Origin: Paenibacillus sp. HW567
GTDB lineage: Bacteria > Bacillota > Bacilli > Paenibacillales > Paenibacillaceae
NCBI RefSeq assembly: GCF_000374185.1
Contig: NZ_KB910518.1
Span: forward strand, 532,667 to 596,666
Direction of reading: 5' to 3'
DNA: 64,000 bases
Part shown: positions 33,805 to 42,453 of the stretch, one piece after another
Numbering within the stretch: position 1 is the first letter of the stretch
Layout of the letters: each line of letters opens with the position of its first letter
Notes under the pieces: model-generated
Told to the model about the DNA's origin: nothing
Databases searched by the model: none
Seen by the model: the letters and a program-made list of their open reading frames with translations, nothing else
Program-made: the position numbers and the translations under genes

Positions 33805-34348
33805 AGACAAGATTAGAAGAATACAGGCCGGAGAGGCCTACCTGTTCTCGGATGTGATCAGATTGTACCAGCAACGTATCTACCTCTATTGCTTCCGGCT
33901 GCTGAGCAGCGAGGAAGAGGCGAAGGATGCCGTGCAGGATGTCCTGATCAAGGCGTATCAGAACATCGGGCAATTCAAACCGCAGGCGAATTTCAGCTCA
34001 TGGCTCTACAAGATTGCTTACCACCACTGCCTGAATCAGTTGCGGCGGCAGAAATTTCAGCTCCAGCTCCGCAAGCTGCTCCGGCAAGAGGTGGCGGTGA
34101 ACAGCGCTGAACAAATTGTTGCGGACCGGCTGTTCAGCGAGCCGGTCGCGGCTGCTCTGGAGAAGCTGAATGTGGAGGACCGGAACTTGTTGTTTCTGCG
34201 TATTTATGAGGATAAATCGTTTGCGGAGATCGGTGAGATTCTGGGAGTCAGCACGGTTACGGTGCGCAAAAGGTATGAACGCACCAGAAGCAAGCTAAAA
34301 AAAGTGATAGAGAGAAGGGAGAAGCAATTATGGGCAAGAGTGAATTGA
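33791..34348 (+). CDS. ECF-type RNA polymerase sigma factor
   Basis: 185 residues. Region 2: RLYQQRIYLYCFRLLSSEEE, AKDAVQDVLIKAYQNIGQF, ANFSSWLYKIAYHHCLNQLR. Region 4: VEDRNLLFLRIYEDKSFAEI with HTH GVSTVTVRKRYERTRSKL. GTG 33791 has AAAGGAGAT 5 bases upstream; the in-frame ATG at 33731 lacks an RBS. It overlaps the next gene by 19 bases. Confidence 0.88.
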   Translation: MDSIEDKIRRIQAGEAYLFSDVIRLYQQRIYLYCFRLLSSEEEAKDAVQDVLIKAYQNIGQFKPQANFSSWLYKIAYHHCLNQLRRQKFQLQLRKLLRQEVAVNSAEQIVADRLFSEPVAAALEKLNVEDRNLLFLRIYEDKSFAEIGEILGVSTVTVRKRYERTRSKLKKVIERREKQLWARVN

Positions 34349-35445
34349 CACCGGAGGAGCAGTTCTTGAAGGAGGGAGACCGGTCTGCCGCTTTCATCAC
34401 CGTTGATGTTCATGACCCGGTGATGCAAACGCTCGGGCTTGGCGGGACCTTCCCTGCTGCAGAAGCGCAGTCACCTCAGCAAGACAGGATGGCGCCCGAT
34501 ATTATGCGCAGAATGGAGACCGAGGCCGGAATGGGGCGGAGCCGGAAGCGACGGGTTTCTTTGCGAGTATGGGCGGCGGCACTCCTTGTTATTGTTCTGC
34601 TGGGCGGCGGCTATACCCAGTTTTCCGGTGAACTCCGGCAGGGGGCCCAATTTCAGTATAAGGTGCTGCCCTATAAGCCGCTTCAGGCAACGAAATCAGG
34701 CGGTATGATAGAGAAGGCGAAAGAACCCTTGACTCTCTTGCCGGCCCAGGTACAGCCGAGCAAAGAGAATAAAATCTACAGTATGAAAAATTCAAAGGGC
34801 TACAACACCCTTGAGAAGCTGCTGCTTCCTGGAGAGTATGCCACCTATTTCATCACACGCGGGAAAGAAGAACCTTATCTTGGCATGTACCGCCCGCCGA
34901 TCACGTTCAAGGACTATGCCGCCTATAAGACCAGTGTAGAGAAGTACAACGCTCCGATAGTGAAGCAGCCGGGGTATATGCCGGAAGGGTATGCCTTGGA
35001 CCAGGCGATCATCAAGCCTTCTTTCATAAAGGTTCCAGATGAGAAGGAGCTTGGAGGCGGAAGCGAGAGAGACCTGGGAGATAACTTCCGGCTGACCTGG
35101 AGAGTGGAGAAGACGGAGAATATTGCCTATCTTTTTTCTTCACTGGTGTACAAGAAGGGGGACGTTCAGGTGAGAATCGGTGCCTCACGTGTTGATGACG
35201 AAGCTAAACCGGCAGAAAGCCTGTCGTGGACCAAAACGACAAAGGTGGAGAATATTGAGATTGGCGGCAAGCAGCTCATTTATCTCGAACCCTCCAGCAA
35301 CGAGAAGATTGACTTGGGGTATACGTATAACCTGATCTGGCCTGACCTGGAAGCGCACATCATTTATCATGTAACGGTTCGCCAGGAGAAATCGGAGTTG
35401 ACCAAGGATGAGGTCATCCGCATTGCCGCCAGTATGATGAATTGA
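34330..35445 (+). CDS. Probable membrane anti-sigma/partner protein with DUF4367-like outer domain
   Basis: 371 residues: cytoplasmic N-terminus of ~75, one membrane helix (VWAAALLVIVLLGGGYT), then an extracytoplasmic domain. The C-terminal part has PGYMPEGYALDQA and ...EIGGKQLIYLEPSSN...YNLIWPDLEAHIIYHV, the pattern of DUF4367-type sensor domains often fused to anti-sigma factors. The 19-base overlap with the sigma gene supports a partner role. No zinc-anti-sigma motif is visible. Confidence 0.72.
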   Translation: MGKSELTPEEQFLKEGDRSAAFITVDVHDPVMQTLGLGGTFPAAEAQSPQQDRMAPDIMRRMETEAGMGRSRKRRVSLRVWAAALLVIVLLGGGYTQFSGELRQGAQFQYKVLPYKPLQATKSGGMIEKAKEPLTLLPAQVQPSKENKIYSMKNSKGYNTLEKLLLPGEYATYFITRGKEEPYLGMYRPPITFKDYAAYKTSVEKYNAPIVKQPGYMPEGYALDQAIIKPSFIKVPDEKELGGGSERDLGDNFRLTWRVEKTENIAYLFSSLVYKKGDVQVRIGASRVDDEAKPAESLSWTKTTKVENIEIGGKQLIYLEPSSNEKIDLGYTYNLIWPDLEAHIIYHVTVRQEKSELTKDEVIRIAASMMN

Positions 35446-35463
35446 ATGAACTAGACATTACGC

Positions 35464-35505
35464 TGAGGGCTGCCCCGCTATGATAGATAGCAGGACAGCC
35501 CTCAT
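35464..35505 (+). terminator. Hairpin after the second sigma operon
   Basis: GAGGGCTG (35464) and CAGCCCTC (35496) pair with an inner GCTAT/ATAGC helix. There is no proper T-run, so it may be a weak terminator or mRNA 3' end. Confidence 0.5.
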
Positions 35506-35618
35506 TCTAATCCCTAAAAGGGAAAATTGGAGGAGAAGGTTTGAAAAACGTCGAATATATAATTTTAGGAAAAAAAGGGTAATAGGGTAATATAGAAGAT
35601 GATTTTTTGGGGGACCAG

Positions 35619-36647
35619 ATGAAGAAGATAATAGCTGTCGGAATGTTAGCACTGGTTATTAACGGTATTATGGGATGTACTTTTGACACGGCAGTTGTAC
35701 ATAGTCTAGGAAAGATCGACACTGATACTGTGGCTTCCCTAAATAAAATAAATAATACAGATCCGAAAGTCATCATTACAGATTTAGCGAAATGGAAACA
35801 TCCGGTCAAAGAGGTATTCAAGAAAAATCATGTAACGTTAGTAAGAGTGGAATTGACAAATAATAAAACTTACCCAACATTCATTGTGAAATCCCTTGAG
35901 GGAATCTCAGCAGACAGCTCGGATTTTCTGTACAGTCTCTCCGAGAAAAATGGATATTGGGATTTCAGAATCACGGATGGAACAAGATTTATTAATGTTT
36001 ACTGTGACAAAACAAAAAAAATTATAACTAAAGCAGAATCTAACGAAAAAACGATGGATATTGCTACTATAATTTTTCCTGAATATAACGGGGTTTGGCT
36101 CGATGTTTCTTTTGCTAATCAAACCGGATATTACAGTAAAATGAATATTAAATTTTTGGAGAATAACCACGCTCATGTAGTACTTGAAAGTTCAACGGAT
36201 CTAACAGGCACAGCACAAATAGTTAACAATATTTACTTTGACTATAATCAGGAAGCTAACTTCACAGGGATAGATTCATTTGGCAATACCATTAAAGCAA
36301 AAATCTCCCTTTATGATGGGAATGTTTCTTTTGATTACCTCTCAAATGATGCTTATAAGGGGAAAAAGAATATAGTTACGGTTGGCTCTGGACGTTTTGT
36401 AAGAGAGGCTGAATACTTGAATGTTCAGAAATCCATGAAGATTTTAATAACTAAATATGGTTTTGTAGATAATAGTAAAGGATTCTATATCCCCAAGTAT
36501 GAAGATGAATCTTTATATTTTGGGTATGAAGGGAAAACAGATGATGGAAGATACAGAATAGGAGTGAGATATTGTAGAGATACTGTTATTTATGCATGGT
36601 ATCTAGTGGACCCGGATACTAAAGAAGTTGAAGTGGAAAATTATTAA
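35619..36647 (+). CDS. Predicted lipoprotein of unknown function, AT-rich
   Basis: 342 residues. The short signal MKKIIAVGMLALVINGIMGC ends with a plausible lipobox Cys. The rest is beta-rich and carries no motif I recognise. ATG 35619 follows GGGGG by 5 bases. The codon use is markedly A/T-richer than the sigma operon upstream, marking the left edge of an accessory patch that extends to ~40.3 kb. Confidence 0.65.
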   Translation: MKKIIAVGMLALVINGIMGCTFDTAVVHSLGKIDTDTVASLNKINNTDPKVIITDLAKWKHPVKEVFKKNHVTLVRVELTNNKTYPTFIVKSLEGISADSSDFLYSLSEKNGYWDFRITDGTRFINVYCDKTKKIITKAESNEKTMDIATIIFPEYNGVWLDVSFANQTGYYSKMNIKFLENNHAHVVLESSTDLTGTAQIVNNIYFDYNQEANFTGIDSFGNTIKAKISLYDGNVSFDYLSNDAYKGKKNIVTVGSGRFVREAEYLNVQKSMKILITKYGFVDNSKGFYIPKYEDESLYFGYEGKTDDGRYRIGVRYCRDTVIYAWYLVDPDTKEVEVENY

Positions 36648-36737
36648 CAGCTAATTCAGGGGATCAAGTAACTTGTGTACAAAGTTTATTGAATTGGATT
36701 TTCTTTTTTTGAAGATAGTAGTTCTCTAATGTTAAAG

Positions 36738-36767
36738 CCTTCTTTTGCCTTTAGGGGTGAGGGGAGG
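36738..36767. repeat. Relic copy of the gerE terminator stem
   Basis: CCTTCTTTTGCC...GGGGTGAGGGGAGG repeats the gerE terminator arms (33412-33441) but lacks the T-run, so it is probably inactive. Confidence 0.6.
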
Positions 36768-36803
36768 ACCCACTCAATAATTTGGTAAAAGGAGGAACCT
36801 GTG

Positions 36804-37052
36804 ATGAAGTGGCAGCAGGTAAGAGAATTGTTTCCCAACCAATTTGTTTTGCTTTCAGTTCTTGACTACCGTGAAGAAGAAGACAAAAAAATAATAACGG
36901 AAGTTGCACCCGTTCGGGTGATAGATGAGAAGGATGCTAACAGAGAGTTTTTTAGTGCCGAACCTGGCAGTATTGTTTATCATACCTCCAATGTAGATTG
37001 TGTCATTCATTTGCGAAAAGACCCATTATTGAGGGTGAGACGTAAGGTATGA
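36804..37052 (+). CDS. Small protein paired with a retropepsin-like protease
   Basis: 82 residues; AAAGGAGG is 8 bases before ATG 36804. No TM or signal. The sequence (LFPNQFVLLSVLDYREEEDK; VIDEKDANREFFSAEPGSIVYHTSN) gives a compact alpha/beta profile of unknown family. Its stop overlaps the protease start by 4 bases (ATGA), so the two form a tight unit and the protein may be a partner, adaptor or substrate. Confidence 0.65.
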   Translation: MKWQQVRELFPNQFVLLSVLDYREEEDKKIITEVAPVRVIDEKDANREFFSAEPGSIVYHTSNVDCVIHLRKDPLLRVRRKV

Positions 37053-37435
37053 AGATTGAGTACAATGGACAACTTCTTACAGTTTCACTTGTTGTGTGCT
37101 TCCGTGGACAAGCATTGCAATTGAACGATATAATTATTGACACAGGCTCGTCACATACGGTGTTCAGCCCTGATGTGCTTGAGGAAATCGGCGTTACGTA
37201 TGAAAACGGAGACTCTGTCTATGAAGCCTATGGGGTTGGCGGCACTGTACCGTTTTACACAAAAGTTATGGATTATATTCAAATAGATACGCTTAGGATT
37301 GAGCAGATTGAGGTTGATGTCGGGGTCCTTCCAAAGTCTCATAAAGGGTTACTTGGTCTCGACGTCCTGAGAACACAAGGCTTTATTGTGGATATGGATA
37401 AGTTAGAGTTTTACTCACCTCATTTCACCGATTAG
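37049..37435 (+). CDS. Retropepsin-like aspartic protease
   Basis: 128 residues, a single-lobe aspartyl protease that would act as a dimer. The active site is IIIDTGSSHTVF (D31), followed by a flap-like GVGGTVPFYTKV and the second hydrophobic-Gly motif GLLGLDVLRTQGF. Soluble, no signal peptide, so cytoplasmic. Translationally coupled to the 82-residue protein upstream. Physiological substrate unknown. Confidence 0.8.
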   Translation: MKIEYNGQLLTVSLVVCFRGQALQLNDIIIDTGSSHTVFSPDVLEEIGVTYENGDSVYEAYGVGGTVPFYTKVMDYIQIDTLRIEQIEVDVGVLPKSHKGLLGLDVLRTQGFIVDMDKLEFYSPHFTD

Positions 37436-37462
37436 CTCTGCATGTTTCAAATTGCACCTTGA

Positions 37463-37590
37463 GCGTCATGCAGAAATTAAACGTAAAAGGCCGTTCACAA
37501 GCGGGTGCCCTGCCTGATTGAGCTTGGAGAGCTAAAAATTTAGCTGCCGTGCTTCGGAGTGACGCGTTTAAGCTTAAGCCCTTCGATTCG
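37463..37590 (+). pseudogene. Partial duplicate of the gerE 3' end
   Basis: Bases 37463-37580 closely match gerE 33303-33417: the codons for VMQKLNVKGRSQA are intact, then small changes disrupt the frame, and the downstream segment TTTAGCTGCCGTGCTTCGG is copied exactly. The N-terminal two thirds of gerE is absent. It has no start. Confidence 0.88.
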
Positions 37591-37599
37591 AAATCACTA

Positions 37600-38110
37600 A
37601 TTATTGATTTGCCTATGGTCAGCAAAGACGTCCTATGTAATGATTATGCGGGTAGAAGGCATTATTTATGTTTGAACTGGATGAACTTGAACAAAAGATT
37701 GATGCTATTACTTTAGAGACCCTATCGCTCCGAATGGAAGTATGATATTTTAGCTCACAAAAAAATCCATATTGATGCTGGACATGGCGCGGTTGGGAAG
37801 AAACGAGAGTAATTACCCGCATTTCTGATTACAGTGACAGCTTAATAAATGACTCCATCAGCATTGGAACCTTTGAGGTCAAGCGACCTTGAGGGTTCTT
37901 TTTAATTCCCAATATTTAGAATGGTTGATATACTGGAGGAGGAAAATTGGAGAGATAAAACTGAAGAGAATATAAGGATCGGCACTCCTTGGTCTTCAGA
38001 GGAAATAGCCCGAAAAATATAGAAAAGAGCGAATAACTATGAACATACAAAAAGAATTGTACTTAAACTTAAAAGGAAATCTCATTTTTGATGAAACAAC
38101 AGACCTGCGA
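37600..38110 (+). other. Gene graveyard: short truncated frames
   Basis: Short AT-rich frames with coding flavour but no full gene: 25 codons from ATG 37668, 33 codons from 37921, and 25 codons from 38039. A terminator-like hairpin lies at 37868-37904. They look like N-terminal stubs of small accessory genes, such as immunity-type proteins, after deletions. No single family can be named. Confidence 0.4.
37868..37904 (+). terminator. Terminator in the relic region
   Basis: GAACC...GAGGTC-AAGC-GACCTTGA...GGTTC is followed by TTTTT; stem with a small internal loop. Confidence 0.6.
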
Positions 38111-38220
38111 GACTAAGTCTGACGACCCGTTCGCTGTTGCTCACTTAAGCCTCCTGGGTGTGTGAATGCATGAACGTCAAGTGAGACCTATGCAAGATAA
38201 AAGGAAGGAATGAACTGGAA

Positions 38221-38571
38221 ATGTTCGTCTTTAGATTAACTCAAACTTTATTGAAGGATATGAAGATTACTCCTCAAGAGAATGAACCCGATTCGCCGCT
38301 ATTAAGCTGGCATGCCAATATTATTCAATTGAATAGACGAAAACATGTACTATTTGTCAATGATTTAAGTCGTTTATGTTTGATAATAGACGGAGTAAAG
38401 AGTTTTTTCAGTACTGCTACCCAAACAAAATTTGAAAGCAAGGAAGCCCAAGTGAAATGGCTGAATCGAATAATCCACAAACCAATAAACTATGAAGAAC
38501 CAATACATGTATTTAAACAAGCTATTGCAAGGCAGTACTTTGTAAGAATACTCAAGGAAGATAAGAAATAA
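38221..38571 (+). CDS. DUF6933-like protein, possibly short
   Basis: 116 residues beginning MFVFRLTQTLLKDMK, with LLSWHANIIQLNRRKHVLFVND, the recognisable pattern of DUF6933-type proteins found in accessory regions; members I recall are somewhat longer. Upstream AGGAAGG is 11 bases from ATG. It ends overlapping the next frame. No catalytic residues are known. Confidence 0.6.
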   Translation: MFVFRLTQTLLKDMKITPQENEPDSPLLSWHANIIQLNRRKHVLFVNDLSRLCLIIDGVKSFFSTATQTKFESKEAQVKWLNRIIHKPINYEEPIHVFKQAIARQYFVRILKEDKK

Positions 38572-38585
38572 TGAAAGGATTTAGA

Positions 38586-39059
38586 ATGAAGAGATATATT
38601 GAATTTTCTTTTTATCTACCCTTTTTTGATTTAATAGAGGATACAAATGAGGTATTTTGTTTAGAAGAATTAATGAGACAATTAAATATAAGATTTAATA
38701 TTATGGAATTATATGATCGGTATATCTCCTATGGCGAAGGACCTTGCAGGGCAGGACAGGGAGATGTTTTTGTGTTTTTTACGAAAGATGATAAGGATAG
38801 TTTTATATTAATAGATTTGTTTAACGACTTTACTGATCAGCATAACATGGTGAAATTAGGAGTCCGCTGTGAGAGGAAACATGATAAGTGGATAAGGAAT
38901 ATACTTAATAATATACACTCAAGGGCAGAGATTAAAAGCAAAATAAAAGAGAGTGATGATGATTTACTGAAGTCGGAGATCAGCAGCGAAGATTACCCAA
39001 AAGAGATTCGTTATGGGGATCAAAAATACATGAAGAACATTTATTATAACACCATATAG
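38586..39059 (+). CDS. Hypothetical protein in the accessory patch
   Basis: 157 residues. ATG 38586 has AAAGGA 6 bases upstream; an ATG at 38571 overlaps the previous stop. Features: YIEFSFYLPFFDLIEDTNE start, one Cys pair (PCRAGQ; GVRCERK), charged C-terminus. No TM or signal peptide. Family unrecognised; size and neighbourhood are like polymorphic-toxin immunity proteins, but that is speculation. Confidence 0.55.
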   Translation: MKRYIEFSFYLPFFDLIEDTNEVFCLEELMRQLNIRFNIMELYDRYISYGEGPCRAGQGDVFVFFTKDDKDSFILIDLFNDFTDQHNMVKLGVRCERKHDKWIRNILNNIHSRAEIKSKIKESDDDLLKSEISSEDYPKEIRYGDQKYMKNIYYNTI

Positions 39060-39126
39060 CATAACAACGTGTAAAAGTCCAATCTCCTGAACGCCCGGTA
39101 CATGTTCAAGTCGAATTACCAGTAAA

Positions 39127-39270
39127 ATGGTCGACAACTCAGGAGTCGGTGAATACGAGACAGGAGCAAATCAATATTTTGTAATCGGAGATAATTATAA
39201 CGACAGTTTGGATAGCAGAATTTTCGGCACGATTAGTAAAGAACAAATTGTTGGGAAGATAATAGAATAA
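39127..39270 (+). pseudogene. C-terminal remnant of a type I signal peptidase
   Basis: A 47-codon open stretch contains YFVIGDNYNDSLDSRIFGTI followed by SKEQIVGKI, the conserved box E (GDN..SxDSR.FG) that closes SPase I/LepB/SipS proteins. The catalytic Ser and Lys regions and the N-terminal TM are absent. It is a clear 3' fragment, with a stop codon just upstream in frame. Confidence 0.85.
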
Positions 39271-39324
39271 TTGATTGAAAATCGAAGATGCCAAATCGTT
39301 TATGAAATGGAGTAATGTAACTCG

Positions 39325-40086
39325 ATGAAGAAATTAATAATTACTTCTGTTAGTGTTGTTACACTTTTAAGTTTTATAGTTGGGTGTAAAGAAAATCCTA
39401 ATAGTAATGAAGCTACTAATAATTCACACATTCCAATAGTTGAGCAGAAAACAACTCCATCAATTACGCCATCAACCAGTATATCTCCAGGTACAGACAA
39501 AGAAGCATTGGAAGTGGGAAATATAAATTCAATTATTCCAGCAGGATGGCATATTTTAGAACTTATCAAAGGAGAGCCAGTTATCGCTGAAGGTGATTTA
39601 AATAAAGATAGTATTCCAGACATTGCAACAGTAATTGAGAAGAATGTGGTTGATCAAACGGCGTCTCCGAGATCACTTTTAATTGCATTTGGCGGTAAAA
39701 ATGATACATATTCCATTTCAATAATAGCCGATAATGTCATTTTGAAAGCTGATGAAGGTGGAGTATGGGGAGACCCTTTTGATAGTCTAATCATTGATCG
39801 GGGTTCAGTCCTTGTTAGCGATTACGGAGGAAGCAATTGGAGATGGTACAATAAATATAGATTTAGGTACCAGGATAATGATTGGTTTTTAATAGGAGCA
39901 ACGATGGGAAGTTACTTTACAGGAACAACGACAATTGATAAATCTGACGAAGATGATATCAATCTATTGACCGGAGAATTCATCCAGCGAAGAACCGATG
40001 AAAAGGGAAATACAACAACGAAAAAAGGAAATCGAGGTAAAAAAGAGTTGATTAGGCTACAGGAATTCGAATTAGAAAACATGTGA
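39325..40086 (+). CDS. Predicted lipoprotein with FG-GAP/VCBS-like segment
   Basis: 253 residues. Lipoprotein signal ending SFIVGCKEN, a Thr/Ser/Pro-rich linker (~residues 25-60), then VIAEGDLNKDSIPDIATVIE, the calcium-loop pattern (DxNxDxxxD) of FG-GAP/VCBS repeats, and a beta-rich remainder to a charged tail. A cell-surface location is inferred. A/T-rich codons like its neighbours. Confidence 0.7.
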   Translation: MKKLIITSVSVVTLLSFIVGCKENPNSNEATNNSHIPIVEQKTTPSITPSTSISPGTDKEALEVGNINSIIPAGWHILELIKGEPVIAEGDLNKDSIPDIATVIEKNVVDQTASPRSLLIAFGGKNDTYSISIIADNVILKADEGGVWGDPFDSLIIDRGSVLVSDYGGSNWRWYNKYRFRYQDNDWFLIGATMGSYFTGTTTIDKSDEDDINLLTGEFIQRRTDEKGNTTTKKGNRGKKELIRLQEFELENM

Positions 40087-40259
40087 GGATAAAGTATGAT
40101 AGGGTTCCTTCCTTCGGTTGGGGCAGTGCAGAGCATCAAAGACAAATAATTAATTATTTCTTATTGCAACAGCTTCACGAATATTTATACTTCGGTTACT
40201 CAATCCTAATCTGTCCTTGGTGTGGAGATGAAGAATGTGGCTTGATATCAGTTTTTATT
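40087..40259 (+). pseudogene. Truncated 3'-less gene fragment
   Basis: A frame with coding character (RQIINYFLLQQLHEYLYFGY, then CPWCGDEECG) lacks an RBS and runs straight into the terminator at 40260, so the gene has lost its end. The Cys motif resembles immunity-type DUF proteins but is too short to classify. Confidence 0.45.
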
Positions 40260-40294
40260 GCCTTCCTTTACCCCGGGGTAAAGGAAGGCTTTTT
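40260..40294 (+). terminator. Perfect palindromic terminator
   Basis: GCCTTCCTTTACCCC and GGGGTAAAGGAAGGC form a 15-bp perfect inverted repeat (40260-40289), then TTTTT. It closes the AT-rich accessory patch. Confidence 0.85.
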
Positions 40295-40358
40295 GCTTGC
40301 TGTGACAGCGGCCGGCGTAACATCAATGCGGCGCTAGCAGTAAGATATGCATTGTAGT

Positions 40359-40377
40359 TGAGAATGATTATCGTTAG
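40359..40377. promoter_or_regulatory. Fur box and promoter of the first AraC-lipoprotein fusion
   Basis: TGAGAATGATTATCGTTA matches Fur consensus imperfectly. It overlaps a plausible TTGTAG-N17-TAGAAT promoter (40353-40381). Confidence 0.6.
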
Positions 40378-40449
40378 AATAGGTGTTAGTGAAGAGGCAA
40401 GCTTGTCTTGCTGGTTTTGCATGCATAAAGGTTTATGGAAGGTGAAGCG

Positions 40450-42423
40450 ATGCACGTAGAAGAGCATGTTAAGCTTTGGAATCTGGCCTCGATCAAAATA
40501 TGGGATGTACGGCATAGGGTGTTGCGAGCCGGTGAACAAGTAAATGCTTATCGGCTGCCAGCCAGCGGGTTTTTATATACGATACGGGGCAGTGCCACGG
40601 TTACTTTGGATGACACCGCGTACGTTATTGGGAAGATGCAAGTCTTGCATGGAGGCAAAGGAGTATGTCTGGAGATTAGCCTCACGGAAGATTACTTCGA
40701 GTATTACTTGATTTTCTATCGGGCTAACTTGTCTTTGTCCAGCAGCCGTGAGAATCAAGCGCTGTTAAGGAGCCATTTGCCATTTCATATTCAGTATGCT
40801 TTTGCCCCAAGCTATCCCGTCGTCTTATACGACAAAGTCCAAAAAATAGACCAGTATTGGGAGCGGACAGATGCGCTTGCCAAATTTCAGGTTAAGACGC
40901 TGTTCTATCAGTTTATTAACGATTTGATGAGACAGATGAATACGCAGGTCGTTACAACTGTTAAGCCTAATCTGGTCGCTCAAGCGGTTCGTTATCTTCA
41001 TGAAAACTATGCTCTACCGATTATGGTCGATCCATTGGCTGAACTTCTGGACTGCAGCGCAGGACATCTGTCGAGAAGCTTCAAGAAAGAGACAGGAAGC
41101 AGTCTGATCGCATATTTAACCCGGATTCGAATGAACAAAGCAAAGGAGCTGTTGTTGCATACGGACGTTTCCCTACAGGAAATTGCTGAGGGTATAGGCA
41201 TCCCGGATGTTCTTTATTTTAACCGCTTATTCAAAAAGCATATAGGTGTGTCGCCAGGCCGTTTCAAACGGGATTATACGGGTCTGCCAGCGAGTCAGGA
41301 TAATACTATGGTGAAGTCAGAATTGTCCATTGTCAGGCATAAGCTTCGCGGTTATATTCGTATTGATGATGATAATCATTATCAATATAGAAGAGAAGGG
41401 GACTCACGCACACCTATGAAATCGAAACAATCCTTTCCGATGCTTTTGTTGCTTAGCTTTACGCTATTATTGTCTGCTTGCTCCTCCTCTCAGAATACTT
41501 CGACAGCAAGCGGAAATGGACAGAACAGCAGCAATGTGCAACCAACCGCTGTTGTTCAGCCAACCGAACAGCCGGCAGTACAGGAGAGGGTGATTAAGCA
41601 TGCATGGGGAGAAACCGTCATTAAGGGCGAACCTAAGCATATTATCTCATTGTTCCCGGCCGCGACTGACTATTTGCTTGCACTCGGCATAGTACCGCAG
41701 GCGGCATCGAGCAATGAAGAAGGCAGCGATCAGTTTCCTACTTACCTGGCCGACCGACTGAAAGGAAAACAAAATCTGGGTTGGCAAGTGGAGCCGAATT
41801 TCGAAAGTATTTTAGCCGCAGATCCGGATCTCATTATTGGTCAGGATTTCATGGGTGATTCCTTCGAGAGTCTCAATAAAATTGCTCCTACCTTGTTTGC
41901 GGAGAAAGTCAAGGATGAGCAAGGTATTATTCGCATGAAAACGAGCCTGCTCAAAATGGGGGAAATGCTAGGGAAGACGGAGCAAGCCAAGCAGGTTATC
42001 AAAGAATATGAGAAGCAGGCTGCAGAGGCTCGTGAGAAAATCAAGCAAGCGATTGGAAATGAGACAGTAATGTTCCTGCGCTTATCGGATAAAGAAGTCC
42101 GGTACTATAGTAAACGAAACTATGAGGTTCTTTATGATGACCTCGCTCTGCAACCTCCCGCTTCTATACCTGATCCGTCAGAATCTATGCAGATTATCTC
42201 TCTGGAGTCGTTGCCTTCTATTAATCCTGACCATATTTTCCTCCTGTCATCAGATCCGAAAGAAACAAGTGAATTACAGAAGACAGCGGTGTGGAAAGGC
42301 CTGAAAGCCGTTAAGAATAACCATGTTTATGTGGTTGACTACGGTTTGTGGTTCCAAGGCCCGGGCGGCCCCATCGGACAAAGTAAAATTATCGAAGAAG
42401 CGGTGCATTGGCTTACCCAATAA
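40450..42423 (+). CDS. AraC regulator fused in frame to a siderophore-type substrate-binding lipoprotein (first)
   Basis: 657 residues from ATG 40450 (GGAAGGTGA upstream). Residues ~1-165: cupin-like AraC sensor; ~175-280: two-HTH AraC domain (MVDPLAELLDCSAGHLSRSF; IAEGIGIPDVLYFNRLFKKH). After a ~40-residue linker, MLLLLSFTLLLSACSSS is a complete lipoprotein signal (residues ~331-347), then a FecB/FeuA-type class III binding protein (HIISLFPAATDYLLALGI; ILAADPDLIIGQDF). The fusion parallels Bacillus Btr, which binds bacillibactin, but Btr has no internal signal. A Fur box (41370-41384) and promoter lie inside the linker, and ATG 41416 would give a free lipoprotein of 335 residues. So it may yield two products. 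No permease is adjacent. Confidence 0.85.
   Translation: MHVEEHVKLWNLASIKIWDVRHRVLRAGEQVNAYRLPASGFLYTIRGSATVTLDDTAYVIGKMQVLHGGKGVCLEISLTEDYFEYYLIFYRANLSLSSSRENQALLRSHLPFHIQYAFAPSYPVVLYDKVQKIDQYWERTDALAKFQVKTLFYQFINDLMRQMNTQVVTTVKPNLVAQAVRYLHENYALPIMVDPLAELLDCSAGHLSRSFKKETGSSLIAYLTRIRMNKAKELLLHTDVSLQEIAEGIGIPDVLYFNRLFKKHIGVSPGRFKRDYTGLPASQDNTMVKSELSIVRHKLRGYIRIDDDNHYQYRREGDSRTPMKSKQSFPMLLLLSFTLLLSACSSSQNTSTASGNGQNSSNVQPTAVVQPTEQPAVQERVIKHAWGETVIKGEPKHIISLFPAATDYLLALGIVPQAASSNEEGSDQFPTYLADRLKGKQNLGWQVEPNFESILAADPDLIIGQDFMGDSFESLNKIAPTLFAEKVKDEQGIIRMKTSLLKMGEMLGKTEQAKQVIKEYEKQAAEAREKIKQAIGNETVMFLRLSDKEVRYYSKRNYEVLYDDLALQPPASIPDPSESMQIISLESLPSINPDHIFLLSSDPKETSELQKTAVWKGLKAVKNNHVYVVDYGLWFQGPGGPIGQSKIIEEAVHWLTQ
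41363..41391 (+). promoter_or_regulatory. Intragenic Fur box/promoter inside the first AraC fusion
   Basis: TGATAATCATTATCA (41370-41384) is a perfect 7-1-7 Fur dyad. TTGATG (41363) and TATAGA (41386) are 17 bases apart around it. AAGGGG and ATG 41416 follow, directly before the lipoprotein signal. Confidence 0.75.
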
Positions 42424-42453
42424 GGGAATGCAGCAGGAGGGAGATCAACCGAT

